Assembly: GCA_030156255.1 (NCBI GenBank)
Contig: JASGMV010000006.1
Span: 30,783-94,782 of the forward strand
DNA: 64,000 nt
Origin: Desulfovibrionales bacterium
GTDB lineage: Bacteria > Desulfobacterota > Desulfovibrionia > Desulfovibrionales > Desulfovibrionaceae
Reading direction: 5' to 3'
The notes beneath the pieces were generated by a model. That model made no database searches, was not told where the DNA came from, and saw only the letters and a program-made list of their open reading frames with translations. Made by a program: the position numbers and the translations under genes. Shown here piece after piece: positions 38,811 through 57,260 of this stretch. Position 1 is the first letter of the stretch; each line of letters begins with the position of its first letter.

Positions 38811-40004
38811 ATGGGCAAGGCGAAATTTGAGCGTAAAAAGCCTCATGTGAACGTCGGCACCATCGGTCACATCGACCATGGTAAGACGACGTTGACCGCC
38901 GCCATGACCAAGTTGCTCGGCATGCGCGGCCAAGCTGATTTCGTTCCTTTCGACGAAATCGACAAGGCTCCTGAAGAGAAGGAGCGCGGCATCACCATCG
39001 CCACGGCGCACGTGGAGTACGAGTCCGACAAACGGCACTATGCTCACGTGGACTGCCCCGGCCACGCCGACTACATCAAAAACATGATCACCGGCGCCGC
39101 CCAGATGGATGGCGCAATTCTCGTGGTGGCCGCCACGGACGGCCCCATGCCTCAGACGCGTGAGCACATTCTGCTCGCCCGTCAGGTTGGCGTGCCGTAC
39201 ATCGTCGTGTTTCTGAACAAATGCGACATGGTGGACGACGAGGAGCTTTTGGAGCTGGTTGAACTCGAAGTTCGCGAGCTTCTGTCCAAGTACGAGTTCC
39301 CCGGCGACGATATTCCGATCATCAAGGGCAGCGCCCTGAAGGCGCTGGAGTGCGAGTCTGCCGACGATGAGGCCGCCAAACCCATTTTTGAGCTGATCGA
39401 CGCTTTGGACAGCACCGTGCCTGATCCGCAGCGCGACATCGACAAGCCGTACCTGATGCCCATTGAGGACGTGTTCTCCATCTCCGGCCGCGGCACTGTC
39501 GTGACCGGCCGTGTGGAGCGCGGCATCATCACCGTGGGCGACGAAGTGGAGATCGTGGGCATCACCGATACCCGCAAGACCACGTGCACCGGCGTTGAAA
39601 TGTTCCGCAAGATTCTGGACCAGGGCCAGGCCGGCGACAACGTGGGCGTGCTGCTCCGCGGCGTCAAGCGCGACGAAGTCGAGCGCGGCCAGGTTTTGGC
39701 CAAGCCCGGCACCATCACGCCGCACACCAAGTTCAAGGCTGAAGTGTATGTCCTGTCCAAGGAGGAAGGCGGCCGCCACACCCCGTTCTTCACGGGGTAC
39801 CGTCCGCAGTTCTACTTCCGCACGACGGATATCACCGGCGTCATCGCCCTGGAAGAGGGCGTTGAAATGGTCATGCCCGGCGACAACGCCACCTTCGAGG
39901 TGAGCCTGATCGCCCCCATCGCCATGGAGAAGGGCCTGCGCTTCGCCATCCGCGAAGGCGGCCGGACCGTTGGCGCGGGTGTTGTCTCCGAGATTATGGA
40001 GTAA
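38811..40004 (+). CDS. tuf: Elongation factor Tu
   Basis: GTPase of 397 residues that delivers aminoacyl-tRNA. The P-loop [26 protein letters not shown] and NKCDMVDD motifs are intact. The gene order tRNA-Thr/Tyr/Gly/Thr-tuf reproduces the tufB operon known from E. coli. It is the only tuf in this window; the str operon lacks one. Followed by rpmG after 4 bp. Confidence 0.98.
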   Translation: MGKAKFERKKPHVNVGTIGHIDHGKTTLTAAMTKLLGMRGQADFVPFDEIDKAPEEKERGITIATAHVEYESDKRHYAHVDCPGHADYIKNMITGAAQMDGAILVVAATDGPMPQTREHILLARQVGVPYIVVFLNKCDMVDDEELLELVELEVRELLSKYEFPGDDIPIIKGSALKALECESADDEAAKPIFELIDALDSTVPDPQRDIDKPYLMPIEDVFSISGRGTVVTGRVERGIITVGDEVEIVGITDTRKTTCTGVEMFRKILDQGQAGDNVGVLLRGVKRDEVERGQVLAKPGTITPHTKFKAEVYVLSKEEGGRHTPFFTGYRPQFYFRTTDITGVIALEEGVEMVMPGDNATFEVSLIAPIAMEKGLRFAIREGGRTVGAGVVSEIME

Positions 40005-40008
40005 TGAC

Positions 40009-40158
40009 ATGCGGGTGAAGATTCAGCTGCAATGCACCGAGTGTAAGCGCAAAAACTACTCGACGGTCAAGAACAAGAAGAACACGACCGGCCGTATGGA
40101 GGTGTCCAAGTACTGTCCTTTCGACAGGAAGCACACGCTCCATAAGGAAGCGAAGTAG
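40009..40158 (+). CDS. rpmG: 50S ribosomal protein L33
   Basis: Protein of 49 residues, [20 protein letters not shown] onward, with one CxxC pair and a third cysteine in [12 protein letters not shown]. Located between tuf and tRNA-Trp, a common arrangement upstream of secE. Confidence 0.96.
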   Translation: MRVKIQLQCTECKRKNYSTVKNKKNTTGRMEVSKYCPFDRKHTLHKEAK

Positions 40159-40168
40159 AGCGCCACGC

Positions 40169-40245
40169 AGGCCAGTAGCTCTAACGGCTAGAGCGCCGGT
40201 CTCCAAAACCGGATGTTGGGGGTTCGAATCCCTCCTGGCCTGCCA
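40169..40245 (+). tRNA. tRNA-Trp (CCA)
   Basis: 77-nt cloverleaf, acceptor AGGCCAG/CTGGCCT, anticodon CCA in TCTCCAAAA, T-arm GGGTTCGAATCCC, and encoded CCA tail. Placed between rpmG and secE. Confidence 0.97.
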
Positions 40246-40274
40246 TATTTATTTGAGAATCGATCGGACGCGCC

Positions 40275-40532
40275 ATGGCCAAAAAACGAAAAAAGACACA
40301 GGGGCAGGAAACTGCCGGCCCGTCGACCGTCGTCTCTCCGGCGAACAAGCTCAAGGAGTTCAAGGAATTCTTTGAGCAGTCCAAGGTGGAGATCAAGAAG
40401 GTCGCCTGGCCCACCCGAAAAGAGACCGTCGCAACCTGCGTGGCCGTGCTGGCTTTGGTTGCGGTCATGGCGGTGTTCCTTGGGCTCGTGGATCTGAGCG
40501 TTTCCAAGCTGGTTCAGATAATTCTCTCCTAA
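40275..40532 (+). CDS. secE: Protein translocase subunit SecE
   Basis: Protein of 85 residues with a charged N-terminal half, the amphipathic motif KVEIKKVAWPTRKETVATC and one C-terminal membrane segment. Clamps SecY in the translocon. The gene lies just before nusG, its usual neighbour. Confidence 0.96.
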   Translation: MAKKRKKTQGQETAGPSTVVSPANKLKEFKEFFEQSKVEIKKVAWPTRKETVATCVAVLALVAVMAVFLGLVDLSVSKLVQIILS

Positions 40533-40552
40533 CGGAAACGCAGGAGGCGACG

Positions 40553-41131
40553 TTGGCCGACGAGAAGGACATTTTTGAAGGCGCGGATGCGCCCGCCGAG
40601 CCCAAAGCGCACTGGTACATCGTGCATACGTATTCGGGCTTCGAGCAGCGCGTCGAGCAAACCATTCGCGAAATGATGCGGACCGGGCAGGACCACGGCC
40701 AGATAGAGGAAGTGGTGGTGCCCACCGAGAAAGTCGTGGAGATGGTCAAGGGAGAAAAGCGCACTTCAACAAGAAAGTTCTATCCCGGCTACGTCATGGT
40801 CAAGATGGCCATGACCGACCACTCGTGGCATTTGGTTCAGTCCATACCACGGGTGACCGGATTCATTGGAGGCAAGGCCCGGCCGACCCCCATGCGTGAA
40901 TCCGAAGCCCAGAACATTCTCAAGATGATGGAATCCCGCCAGGAGCAGCCGCGTCCCAAGTTCAATTTCGAGCGCGGCGACGAAGTCCGCGTTATCGATG
41001 GACCTTTCGGCGGCTTCAACGGCGTGGTCGAAGATGTGAATTACGACAAGGGCAAGCTCCGGGTGGCCGTTTCCATCTTCGGCCGCCAGACACCTGTTGA
41101 GCTCGACTTCGTCCAGGTGGACAAAGGCTGA
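40553..41131 (+). CDS. nusG: Transcription termination/antitermination factor NusG
   Basis: Protein of 192 residues with an NGN domain ([18 protein letters not shown]) and a C-terminal KOW domain ([20 protein letters not shown]). It couples RNA polymerase to the ribosome or Rho. The start is a TTG at 40553, 5 bp after AGGAGG; no better start lies upstream. Confidence 0.95.
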   Translation: MADEKDIFEGADAPAEPKAHWYIVHTYSGFEQRVEQTIREMMRTGQDHGQIEEVVVPTEKVVEMVKGEKRTSTRKFYPGYVMVKMAMTDHSWHLVQSIPRVTGFIGGKARPTPMRESEAQNILKMMESRQEQPRPKFNFERGDEVRVIDGPFGGFNGVVEDVNYDKGKLRVAVSIFGRQTPVELDFVQVDKG

Positions 41132-41168
41132 GCCCCGAGGCGATCAACTCGCGCAAGGAAAGGCGATC

Positions 41169-41594
41169 ATGGCCAAGAAAGTCATCGGAAAAATCAAGCT
41201 GCAGATCCCGGCCGGCCAGGCCAACCCCTCCCCCCCGGTGGGGCCCGCCCTGGGCCAGCACGGTGTGAACATCATGGAGTTCTGCAAGGCGTTCAACGCC
41301 AAGACGCAGGACGAGAAGGGGATGATCATCCCGGTCATCATTACTGTGTATGCGGACCGGAGCTTCTCCTTCATCACCAAGACCCCCCCCGCCTCTGTGC
41401 TGCTCAAGAAAGCCGCCAAGCTTGACAAGGGCTCCAGCGAGCCCAACAAGACAAAAGTCGGCAAGGTGAGCATGGCCCAGATCGAGGAAATCGCCAAGAT
41501 CAAGCTGCCCGACCTTTCGGCCAACGAGATCGACGCCGCCATGCGCAGCATCATGGGTACGGCTCGCTCCATGGGCATCGAAGTCGGCAAATAG
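41169..41594 (+). CDS. rplK: 50S ribosomal protein L11
   Basis: GTPase-centre protein of 141 residues starting [23 protein letters not shown] 41169 gives the family start and is preceded by AAGGAAAGG. Needed for RelA activation in model species. Confidence 0.97.
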   Translation: MAKKVIGKIKLQIPAGQANPSPPVGPALGQHGVNIMEFCKAFNAKTQDEKGMIIPVIITVYADRSFSFITKTPPASVLLKKAAKLDKGSSEPNKTKVGKVSMAQIEEIAKIKLPDLSANEIDAAMRSIMGTARSMGIEVGK

Positions 41595-41604
41595 GAGTTT
41601 CGCC

Positions 41605-42312
41605 ATGCCCAAGCACGGGAAAAAATATCGCCAGGCAGTGGAAGGGATTGACCTCACCGAAGGCCGTCCTATCGAGGAAGGGGTGGCTCTGGCTGTCGCC
41701 AAGAAGTTCGCCTCCTTCGACGAAAGCGTTGACGTCGCCATTTGCCTGGGCGTCAACCCCAAGTATTCGGACCAGATGGTCCGCGGCGCGGTTTCGTTGC
41801 CCCACGGCTTAGGCAAGCCCATCCGGGTTGCCTGCTTCTGCAAGCCGGAGAAGGAGGCCGAGGCCAGGGAGGCCGGCGCCGACATCGTGGGCGGCGAGGA
41901 GCTTGTCGACAAGGTCAAGGAAGGTTTTCTGGACTTCGACAAGGCGGTGGCCACTCCGGACATGATGGCCAAGGTCGGCCAGATCGGCCGCGTGCTCGGC
42001 CCCCGGGGACTGATGCCCAACGCCAAGACCGGCACCGTGACTTTTGATTTGGCTCCGGTCATCAAGGAAATGAAGGCCGGCCGCGTGGAGTTCAGGGTGG
42101 ACAAGGCCGGGGTGCTGCACGCTCCCATCGGCCGCGCCTCCTTCGCCTCCGCGAATTTGGTGGAGAACCTCCGCTCGCTGCTTGAGACGGTGAACCGCCT
42201 CAAGCCCAGCTCGGCCAAAGGGACCTACTTCAAGTCCATGGCCGTGGCCACCACCATGGGGCCCGGGGTCAAGATCGATCCCCAGTCCATTCGGAAATTT
42301 CTGGAAGGATGA
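41605..42312 (+). CDS. rplA: 50S ribosomal protein L1
   Basis: L1-stalk protein of 235 residues starting [20 protein letters not shown], with the signature [20 protein letters not shown]. Lies 10 bp after rplK. Confidence 0.97.
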   Translation: MPKHGKKYRQAVEGIDLTEGRPIEEGVALAVAKKFASFDESVDVAICLGVNPKYSDQMVRGAVSLPHGLGKPIRVACFCKPEKEAEAREAGADIVGGEELVDKVKEGFLDFDKAVATPDMMAKVGQIGRVLGPRGLMPNAKTGTVTFDLAPVIKEMKAGRVEFRVDKAGVLHAPIGRASFASANLVENLRSLLETVNRLKPSSAKGTYFKSMAVATTMGPGVKIDPQSIRKFLEG

Positions 42313-42313
42313 C

Positions 42314-42392
42314 GCTTCGGGTCGTCCGAAGCAGGAGATATCGGGAAGTTGAGTCGAAGAAAGCAGGCGGGACCTCGTCCCTTAATCTCCTG
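42314..42392 (+). promoter_or_regulatory. Candidate L10 leader RNA structure upstream of rplJ
   Basis: The 134-bp gap before rplJ folds into a first hairpin, GCTTCGG/CCGAAGC (42314-42332). A long-range stem CAGGAGAT/ATCTCCTG (42332-42339 with 42385-42392) then encloses an inner hairpin GGGAC-CTC-GTCCC (42369-42381). Autoregulatory leaders bound by L10-L12 occupy this place in other bacteria. The L10 role is inferred from position. Confidence 0.5.
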
Positions 42393-42446
42393 TCGAGACA
42401 CGCTTTGGCTTTCCTTTCCGAACTATAAGCTCAAGGAGCGACGCTC

Positions 42447-42971
42447 ATGATCTCACGGGAAACAAAAGCCCAAATCATCGAGCAGTTCAAAGAGAAGGCG
42501 AGCCGAGCGAGCATTGCGGTGGTCACGGACTTCAAGGGCATGCCCGTGGAGGAGTCGACCACTTTGCGGGCGAAGCTGCACGAACTCGATGTGGATTACC
42601 AGGTGGTCAAGAACACCCTGGGCCGCATCGGCGTCAGCGGCACCGAGCACGAATGCCTGCAGGGAGCCTTCAAACAGAACTGCGCCGTTGCGTTGGGGTA
42701 CGACGATCCTGTCGCCCTGGCCAAGGCCATTATGGAGTTCGCCAAGGGAAGCAAATTCCTGGAAGTGAAATCCGCTAGTTTGCAGGGCAAGCTGCTCACT
42801 CCGGAGCAGGTTCAGGAGCTGGCCAAGCTTCCGGGCCGCGAGGAGCTTTTGGGCAAGATGCTCGGTACGATGAACGCCGTGCCCACGAACTTCGTGTGTC
42901 TGTTCGCCAACATGCTGCGCGGTCTGCTCTACGCCCTCAAGGCGATCGAAGAGCAGAAAAGCGCCGCCTAG
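42447..42971 (+). CDS. rplJ: 50S ribosomal protein L10
   Basis: Stalk-base protein of 174 residues that carries the L7/L12 dimers. It starts [20 protein letters not shown] and contains [20 protein letters not shown] and [10 protein letters not shown]. It follows the structured leader and precedes rplL. Confidence 0.97.
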   Translation: MISRETKAQIIEQFKEKASRASIAVVTDFKGMPVEESTTLRAKLHELDVDYQVVKNTLGRIGVSGTEHECLQGAFKQNCAVALGYDDPVALAKAIMEFAKGSKFLEVKSASLQGKLLTPEQVQELAKLPGREELLGKMLGTMNAVPTNFVCLFANMLRGLLYALKAIEEQKSAA

Positions 42972-43001
42972 TCAAACAACTTTCCGAGAAGGAGCATTTC
43001 C

Positions 43002-43391
43002 ATGGCTGATGTGACCAAAGAACAAGTGGTTGAATTTATCGCCAATATGACCGTGCTGGAGCTCTCCGAGTTCATCAAGGAGCTTGAGGAGAAATTCGGT
43101 GTGTCCGCCGCCGCTCCGGTGGCCGCTGTGGCCGCCGCTCCCGGCGCCGCCGCCGACGCCGGCCCGGCCGAAGAAGAGAAAACCGAATTCGACGTGGTGC
43201 TCACCGAGGTCGGCGGCAATAAGATCGCCGTCATCAAGGTTGTCCGCGCTCTGACCGGTTTGGGTCTGAAAGAGGCCAAGGCCAAAGTGGACGAGGCCCC
43301 GCAGGCCATCAAGGAAGGCGTTTCCAAAGATGAGGCCGAAGAGGCCAAAAAGCAGCTTGAAGAGGCCGGTGCTTCTGCCGAACTCAAGTAG
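43002..43391 (+). CDS. rplL: 50S ribosomal protein L7/L12
   Basis: Stalk protein of 129 residues. The N-terminal dimerisation domain ([20 protein letters not shown]) is joined by an Ala/Pro-rich hinge to the factor-binding C-terminal domain ([20 protein letters not shown]). Confidence 0.97.
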   Translation: MADVTKEQVVEFIANMTVLELSEFIKELEEKFGVSAAAPVAAVAAAPGAAADAGPAEEEKTEFDVVLTEVGGNKIAVIKVVRALTGLGLKEAKAKVDEAPQAIKEGVSKDEAEEAKKQLEEAGASAELK

Positions 43392-43423
43392 CTTCGCCTT
43401 TTCTTTTTTCTTTGTTTGTCAAG

Positions 43424-43466
43424 GAGCGCAAACTCCTGAGGGGGTATTGCGCTCTTTCACTCTTTT
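43424..43466 (+). terminator. Attenuator-like hairpin between rplL and rpoB
   Basis: GAGCGCAA (43424-43431) pairs with TTGCGCTC (43447-43454) and is followed by TTTCACTCTTTT. The interrupted T run suggests a weak or partial terminator, comparable to the attenuator before rpoB in E. coli, letting L7/L12 be made in excess of RNA polymerase. The rest of the 303-bp gap (43392-43694) holds no gene. Confidence 0.6.
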
Positions 43467-43694
43467 ACAGGATGGAAGGATCCCTATGCGACTTTTCGCC
43501 GCCGACCATCTTCATCGTCGCCATTGTATCCTGCGTTTTGACTCCAGGGCGGGATATTCCTCCGCCTTGCCGGATGTTCGTCTAACCCGCCGCCATAGAC
43601 ACAGCGCGGCCTAGCCGCGCAAACCGCCGGACGAGGCTTCGCCCCGCCCGGTATTGATTCGCTGTAAACCGCAACCAAGCTCAGTGGGGGCGCC

Positions 43695-47795
<4,101 letters not shown>

Positions 47796-47871
47796 AGGCG
47801 GACGGAGTTCTCCGACCGTCCGAACGATGCCGGAGCCTCGGCTCCGGCGAGCAACCACGCGAGGTGGATTC

Positions 47872-52026
<4,155 letters not shown>

Positions 52027-52050
52027 TCGGTTTTGCTGAACGAAATCATG

Positions 52051-52081
52051 GACCCCGTCTTCGGACGGGGTCTTTTTTTTT
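52051..52081 (+). terminator. Rho-independent terminator of the tuf-rpoC block
   Basis: Stem GACCCCGTC / GACGGGGTC with a TTCG loop, followed by nine T residues, 25 bp after the rpoC stop. Confidence 0.96.
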
Positions 52082-52421
52082 GCGAAAGCTCCCTACAGAG
52101 CCTTGGTTCATTCAGTCCGGGGGCGGATGCGCGCGGAAACAGGTGGGCTGACTTTTGATCGACGTGTTTTTCTTGAAGAATCCAGTGAAAAGACCAAGAT
52201 GCGCGTTTGCGGGGGCGTTCTCGCGGAGGCTCTCGCCGCCATGGCGATACTCCTTGTGGACATTGGAAGACTTTACAGCATTATTACGCTTGAAATGCTT
52301 GTAGGCGAGCGTAGCTCGCCTACAAGCATTTTGCGGCAAAGAATTGCTCGCAAATCCTTGCCGAGCAGTTAACCTTTTTAAAGTTAAACGCTATTGAAAT
52401 AATACGCTCGTCGAAGACGAT
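52082..52421. other. Gene-free stretch with a palindromic repeat
   Basis: About 340 bp between two terminators. I see no credible gene; an open frame from 52103 to 52372 has no ribosome-binding site and runs through the hairpin. The main content is the long hairpin at 52293-52331 and an A/T-rich tail. Confidence 0.5.
52281..52338 (+). repeat. Palindromic intergenic repeat with 18-bp perfect stem
   Basis: AAATGCTTGTAGGCGAGC (52293-52310) and its exact complement (52314-52331) are separated by only GTA. TATTACGCTTG stands before it and TGCGGC after it. The same ends occur in inverted orientation at 38043-38099. The form recalls REP-like elements; no transposase is nearby. Confidence 0.7.
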
Positions 52422-52450
52422 AAAAAAGGCGGGCGCGTTCGGCGTCCGCC
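52422..52450 (-). terminator. Terminator of the tripartite efflux operon
   Basis: On the minus strand GGCGGACGC, loop CGAAC and GCGCCCGCC (one G-T pair) are followed by six T residues (A run at 52422-52427). It lies 70 bp after the channel stop codon. The plus-strand side also has TCTTTT, so it may act both ways. Confidence 0.8.
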
Positions 52451-52519
52451 TCTTTTGTCACGAATCATCCGACCGACATGGGCCAGGTGCGCGCCTGTGC
52501 TTTGGACGGATCGGAGGCT

Positions 52520-54094
52520 CTATTTCGCTTCCGAGACTTCCTTTTCCCTGCCGGCGTTTTCTCTCGAGTACGGCAGAGCGAAATGCGGCCCCATGTCGTC
52601 CTCTATGAGCGGCTCGCCTGCGTCAACGGGTTTGCTCCATCCTCCGCCCAAGGCCTTGGCCAGGGCGACGTAATACGTGGTTTCCCTGGTTTGGCTTTGG
52701 GCCAGGGAGTCTTCGGCGGAGTACAGGGCGCGCTGCACCACCAGCACATCGAGATAACTGGTGGAGCCGGCTTCATACAGCATTTGGGACAACTCGGCCG
52801 CCTCTCTGTAGTTCGTCACAGCCTCGGTAAGGATGGTCGCCCGTTTCCTCTCCTTGGCCAGGGAAACCAGAGCGTTCTCCACGTCCTCCAACGCAGTGAG
52901 GACGGAAGATTGATAAGCCAGGAAGTACTGATCCCGTTGCGCCTGGGCGACCTCGACCGCCGCTTTGAGCTGGCCGGCGTTGAAAACCGGAACGCTCAGC
53001 GTCGGGCCAAAGGACCATACGACAGAAGACTTTCTCGCCAAGTCGCCAAAATCGGTGACGGAGGTGTCCAGGCTCCCGACCAGATTGATTTTCGGGAAGC
53101 GGGCGGCCTGCGCCTCGCCGATTCTTGCCGTATACTGCGCCAACCTGCGCTCCGCGAGCTGGACATCGGGGCGGTTGAGCAGGACATCCGCGGGCACTCC
53201 CTCCGGCAGATCTTGCTGGGGCACGGGGACGTCCGCCGGTTTGGAGAGCTTTGCGGTGAGCGTGGTGGGCGGTTCGCCGAGAAGAATGCCCAACCGATGA
53301 ACCGCTTCGGCGAACGCAGCTTGCAGGCTGGGAATGTTCGCCTCCGTGATGCGGACGGTGGCCACGGCCTCGGACAGGTCAACCCCGGATGCGGAGCCGC
53401 TTTCGAACCGCGCTCTTGTCATGTTGGCCGTCTTTTCCTGCGACGACGCCGTGTTCCGGGCGAGCTTGATGCGAACCTGATAGCCTCTGGCCTGCGCGTA
53501 GTAGGAGGCGACGTCGCCGATCAGCGTGAGCAGGGTGGAGCGGAGGTCCTCCTGCGCCGCGTTGAGTCCGTATTCGGCGGCTTCGAGGGCTCTCCGGTTG
53601 CCGCCGAACAAATCCAATTCCCAGCTTGCGTCGAATCCCGCCTCGTAAAGAGAATATTGGTCGGGGACGTGGGTGGCCTCCGCGGAGGAGGAAGTTGATC
53701 CGTACCCGTTGCGCATGGCGAGGGCGTTCGCATCCAAGGACGGCCACAGGGTTCCGCCGGCTTTGCGATAGCTAGCCCGCGCCTCGCGGATTCTGGCCTT
53801 GGCGCCGGCCACGTCCAGGTTGCCTTTCACCGCCTCGTCGATGAGTTGGTTCAGCAGCGGATCGTCGAGATTGCGCCACCATTCCTCCAGATTGGGAAGA
53901 GCCGTCTCGTTGTCGGTGGCGTTTCCTTCCCATTTGTTCGGAATATCCAGCGTCGGCTTTTTATAATTGGGGCCGACCATGCAGCCCGCCACCATGGCCG
54001 AGGCCGCGAAGAGCAGCAGCGCCGCCAGGAACGGCCGGGCCGAAGCGATCACGCGGGCTTTGCTTCCAGCGTTGATGTTGTTGCGTTCAGGCAT
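52520..54094 (-). CDS. Outer-membrane efflux channel lipoprotein, OprM/NodT type
   Basis: TolC-superfamily channel of 524 residues. The signal peptide ends in the lipobox MVAGC (Cys38), followed by MVGPNYKKP, a hallmark of OprM/NodT lipoproteins. Two repeated helical-hairpin halves follow (WELDLFGGNRRALEAAEYGL and SFGPTLSVPVFNAGQLKAAV). ATG 54094 is preferred to a TTG six codons upstream. It lies 14 bp after the pump gene and is the third member of the efflux operon. Confidence 0.94.
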   Translation of the reverse strand: MPERNNINAGSKARVIASARPFLAALLLFAASAMVAGCMVGPNYKKPTLDIPNKWEGNATDNETALPNLEEWWRNLDDPLLNQLIDEAVKGNLDVAGAKARIREARASYRKAGGTLWPSLDANALAMRNGYGSTSSSAEATHVPDQYSLYEAGFDASWELDLFGGNRRALEAAEYGLNAAQEDLRSTLLTLIGDVASYYAQARGYQVRIKLARNTASSQEKTANMTRARFESGSASGVDLSEAVATVRITEANIPSLQAAFAEAVHRLGILLGEPPTTLTAKLSKPADVPVPQQDLPEGVPADVLLNRPDVQLAERRLAQYTARIGEAQAARFPKINLVGSLDTSVTDFGDLARKSSVVWSFGPTLSVPVFNAGQLKAAVEVAQAQRDQYFLAYQSSVLTALEDVENALVSLAKERKRATILTEAVTNYREAAELSQMLYEAGSTSYLDVLVVQRALYSAEDSLAQSQTRETTYYVALAKALGGGWSKPVDAGEPLIEDDMGPHFALPYSRENAGREKEVSEAK

Positions 54095-54108
54095 GACGAA
54101 ACGCCACC

Positions 54109-57100
54109 TCAATTTTGCTTCACGGACGCTTGCGGGGGCCGTCCGGTTTTGTCGGATTTGCGTGCGCTGGCGCGACGGACAAGGACGTACAGCAGCGGGA
54201 TGAAGAAGACTCCCAGGATTGTGGCCGCCAGCATTCCGCCCATCACGCCGATACCGATGGAGTTCTGCGCGCCGGAGCCGGCGCCCGTGGCCATCGCCAA
54301 GGGGGTGACGCCCAGAATGAATGCGAAGGAGGTCATGAGGATCGGCCGTAGCCGTAACCGAGCCGCTTCCAAGGTGGCGTCCAATAAGTTGACGCCCTCT
54401 TCCCTTTGGCGGACCAGGGCGAACTCGACGATCAGGATGGCGTTTTTCGCGGCCAAGCCGATGGTGGTCAACAGTCCCACCTTGAAATAGACGTCGTTGC
54501 TTTGTCCAAACATGATGGACGCCGCCAAAGCGCCCAAGATTCCGATGGGCACGGTCAGGATAACCGAGAACGGCGCGGCCCAGCTCTCATAGAGAGCCGC
54601 CAGGCACAGAAAGACCACGAGCACGGAAATGGCGTACAACGGGCCGGACTGGTGGCCGGAGATGCGCTCCTGAGCCGACAGGTTGACCCAGGAGTGGGAG
54701 AAGCCGCTAGGCAGCCGGGCCATCAACTTGTCGATTTCATCCATGGCCGTCCCCGAACTGACGCCCGGCGCGGCCTCTCCCTGGATTTCCATGGCCGCGG
54801 CGCCGTTGAACCGCTCCAAGCGGGGAGAGCCGTATTTCCAATGTCCCGAGGCGAAGGCGGAGAAGGGAACCATCTCACCATTGGAGTTGCGAACATACCA
54901 CCGGTTCAAGTCCTCCGGCTGCATGCGGAAATCCTTGTCGGACTGCACATACACCGGCTTCACCCGGCCGCGGTCGATGAAGTCGTTGACGTAGTCGCTG
55001 CCCCAGGCCGTGGACAAGGTCCTGTCGATATCCGCCATGGAGAGGTTGTACGCGCTGGCTTTTTCCAGATCGATGTCCACCTGGTATTCAGGTTGGTCTT
55101 CCTGCCCGTTGGGGCGGGTGTTTACGAGTTTCGGATCCTTCGCCGCCATGCCGAGCAGTTGGTTGCGCACCTGCGTGAGCCTTTCGTGCCCGGCGCCGTT
55201 GAGGTCTCGGATATAAAAATCGAATCCGTTGGAGCTTCCCATTCCTTGAATGGCGGGAGGCGCCAACGCGTAGATTCTGGCGCTTTTGATTTGGCTGAAG
55301 AATTTCATCGCCCTTCCGGCCACGGCCATTGCGGACAAAGCCGGGTCCGTTCTTTCCTCAAAAGGCTTCATGCGAAGAAAGGCTATGCCGACGTTTTGGC
55401 CGCGGCCGCCGAAGCTGAATCCCGCGACGGTCATGATGCCTTCCACGGCCTCTTTTTCCTGGTTCAGGTAATAGTCTCTCACCTGCTTCAGGACCTGCCT
55501 GGTGCGGTTCTGCGTGGCGCCTACCGGCAGTTGAATGCTCGTGATCAGAATTCCCTGGTCCTCCAAGGGCAGAAACGAACTCGGAAGCCGCATGAACAAC
55601 CACACCATGCCTACCGTCAACGCCAGAAAAATCACCAGGAAGCGGACGGGGCGTTTCAGCATGCCGTGAACGCCTTTTTCGTATCCCCCTGTCATACGGG
55701 CGAAGTTCCGGTTGAACCATCCCGCCAAACCTCTTTCCGCGATGTGATTCTTGGGAGGCTTGAGCAGGCTGGCGCATAGCGCCGGCGTCAGGATAAGGGC
55801 CACCAGTACGGACAAAATCATGGCCGAGACGATGGTGATGGAGAACTGTCGATAGATGACGCCGACGGAGCCGCCGAAAAAGGCCATGGGCACGAACACT
55901 GCGGACAGCACGGTCGCAATGCCCACCAATGCGCCTGTAATCTCGTTCATGGATTTTCGGGTCGCTTCCTTGGGAGGAAGTTTTTCCTCGCGCATGACCC
56001 GCTCCACGTTCTCCACCACGACGATGGCGTCGTCCACCAGCAGGCCGATGGCCAGGACCATGGCGAACATCGTCAGCGTGTTGATGGTGAAGCCCGTGGC
56101 GGCCATGACGGCGAAGGTTCCCAGGAGGACGACCGGCACGGCGATGGTGGGAATGAGTGTGGCCCGGAAGTTTTGCAGAAAGACCAGCATCACGATGAAG
56201 ACCAGGATGATGGCCTCCACCAGGGTCTTGAGCACCTCATGGATGGAAAGCAGGACAAAAGGCGTGTTGTCGTAAGGATAAACCACCTTGAGTCCCTGGG
56301 GGAACGTGTTGGAAAGGTCGTTAAGAGTCGACTTGACGATCCGCGCCGTTTCAATGGCGTTGGCTCCGGTCTGTAGCTCGACCGCCAAACCGCACGACGG
56401 CAGTCCGTTGTAGGACGACACCGTCGTGTAGCTTTCGGCTCCCAGCTCCACCGTCGCTACATCCCGAATCCGTACGACGGAGCCGTCCGATTCGCTTTTG
56501 ACCACGATGTTCCGGAATTGATCCGGCGTCTCCAGGCGGCTTCGGGCCGTGACCGTTGCGGAGAACTGCTGGCCTCTGCGCGCAGGCACCCCTCCCAACT
56601 CGCCCGCCGAGACCTGAACGTTTTGCGCCTCGATGGCGCTGCTCACATCGCCCGGCGTCAGGGAGTATTTGTAGAGCTTGTCCGGACTCAACCAGATACG
56701 CATGGCGTAGGCCGAGCCGAACAACCGGGTGTTGCCCACGCCGGGGAGCCTCTTGATCGTGTCGTCCAGGGTGCTGTCCACGAAGTCGGCCACGTCCATG
56801 GAGGACATGCTCTTGTCTTCGGAGACGAAGCCGATGACCATGAGGAAGTTGCCGGTGGATTTCGTTACGTCGACGCCGTTGCTCTGGACGATGCTCGGCA
56901 ATTTGGAGTTGACCTGCTGCAACTTGTTCTGCACCTGCACCTGCGCCACATCGGGGTCGGCGGCGTTGGTGAAGGTCAAGGTTATCTCCGAAGACCCCGT
57001 GGAAGTGGACGTTGAGGTCATGTAGTCCAGGTTGTCGATGCCGGTCAGTCCCTGCTCGATCACCTTGGTGACGGAGTTTTCCACGGTTTTGGCGTCAGCG

Positions 57101-57252
57101 CCGTTGTACGTGGACGTAACGCGCACGGAGACGGGCGCAATCTGGGGGTACTGCGAAACGGCTAGGTTTTGCATGGCCAGGAGACCGCCAAGCATGATGA
57201 TGATGGCGATAACCCAGGCGAAAATGGGACGATCGATAAAGAAGTTGGACAT
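54109..57252 (-). CDS. RND multidrug efflux pump, AcrB/MexB-like (HAE1)
   Basis: Inner-membrane proton-antiport pump of 1047 residues. The N-terminus [20 protein letters not shown] and the sequence [20 protein letters not shown] are typical of the AcrB branch. The TM4 aspartate pair is present in [15 protein letters not shown]. The family expels hydrophobic drugs, dyes and detergents through trimeric rotation; the substrate here is not predictable. It lies between its adaptor (8 bp upstream) and its channel. Confidence 0.95.
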   Translation of the reverse strand: MSNFFIDRPIFAWVIAIIIMLGGLLAMQNLAVSQYPQIAPVSVRVTSTYNGADAKTVENSVTKVIEQGLTGIDNLDYMTSTSTSTGSSEITLTFTNAADPDVAQVQVQNKLQQVNSKLPSIVQSNGVDVTKSTGNFLMVIGFVSEDKSMSSMDVADFVDSTLDDTIKRLPGVGNTRLFGSAYAMRIWLSPDKLYKYSLTPGDVSSAIEAQNVQVSAGELGGVPARRGQQFSATVTARSRLETPDQFRNIVVKSESDGSVVRIRDVATVELGAESYTTVSSYNGLPSCGLAVELQTGANAIETARIVKSTLNDLSNTFPQGLKVVYPYDNTPFVLLSIHEVLKTLVEAIILVFIVMLVFLQNFRATLIPTIAVPVVLLGTFAVMAATGFTINTLTMFAMVLAIGLLVDDAIVVVENVERVMREEKLPPKEATRKSMNEITGALVGIATVLSAVFVPMAFFGGSVGVIYRQFSITIVSAMILSVLVALILTPALCASLLKPPKNHIAERGLAGWFNRNFARMTGGYEKGVHGMLKRPVRFLVIFLALTVGMVWLFMRLPSSFLPLEDQGILITSIQLPVGATQNRTRQVLKQVRDYYLNQEKEAVEGIMTVAGFSFGGRGQNVGIAFLRMKPFEERTDPALSAMAVAGRAMKFFSQIKSARIYALAPPAIQGMGSSNGFDFYIRDLNGAGHERLTQVRNQLLGMAAKDPKLVNTRPNGQEDQPEYQVDIDLEKASAYNLSMADIDRTLSTAWGSDYVNDFIDRGRVKPVYVQSDKDFRMQPEDLNRWYVRNSNGEMVPFSAFASGHWKYGSPRLERFNGAAAMEIQGEAAPGVSSGTAMDEIDKLMARLPSGFSHSWVNLSAQERISGHQSGPLYAISVLVVFLCLAALYESWAAPFSVILTVPIGILGALAASIMFGQSNDVYFKVGLLTTIGLAAKNAILIVEFALVRQREEGVNLLDATLEAARLRLRPILMTSFAFILGVTPLAMATGAGSGAQNSIGIGVMGGMLAATILGVFFIPLLYVLVRRASARKSDKTGRPPQASVKQN

Positions 57253-57260
57253 GGCTCGCC

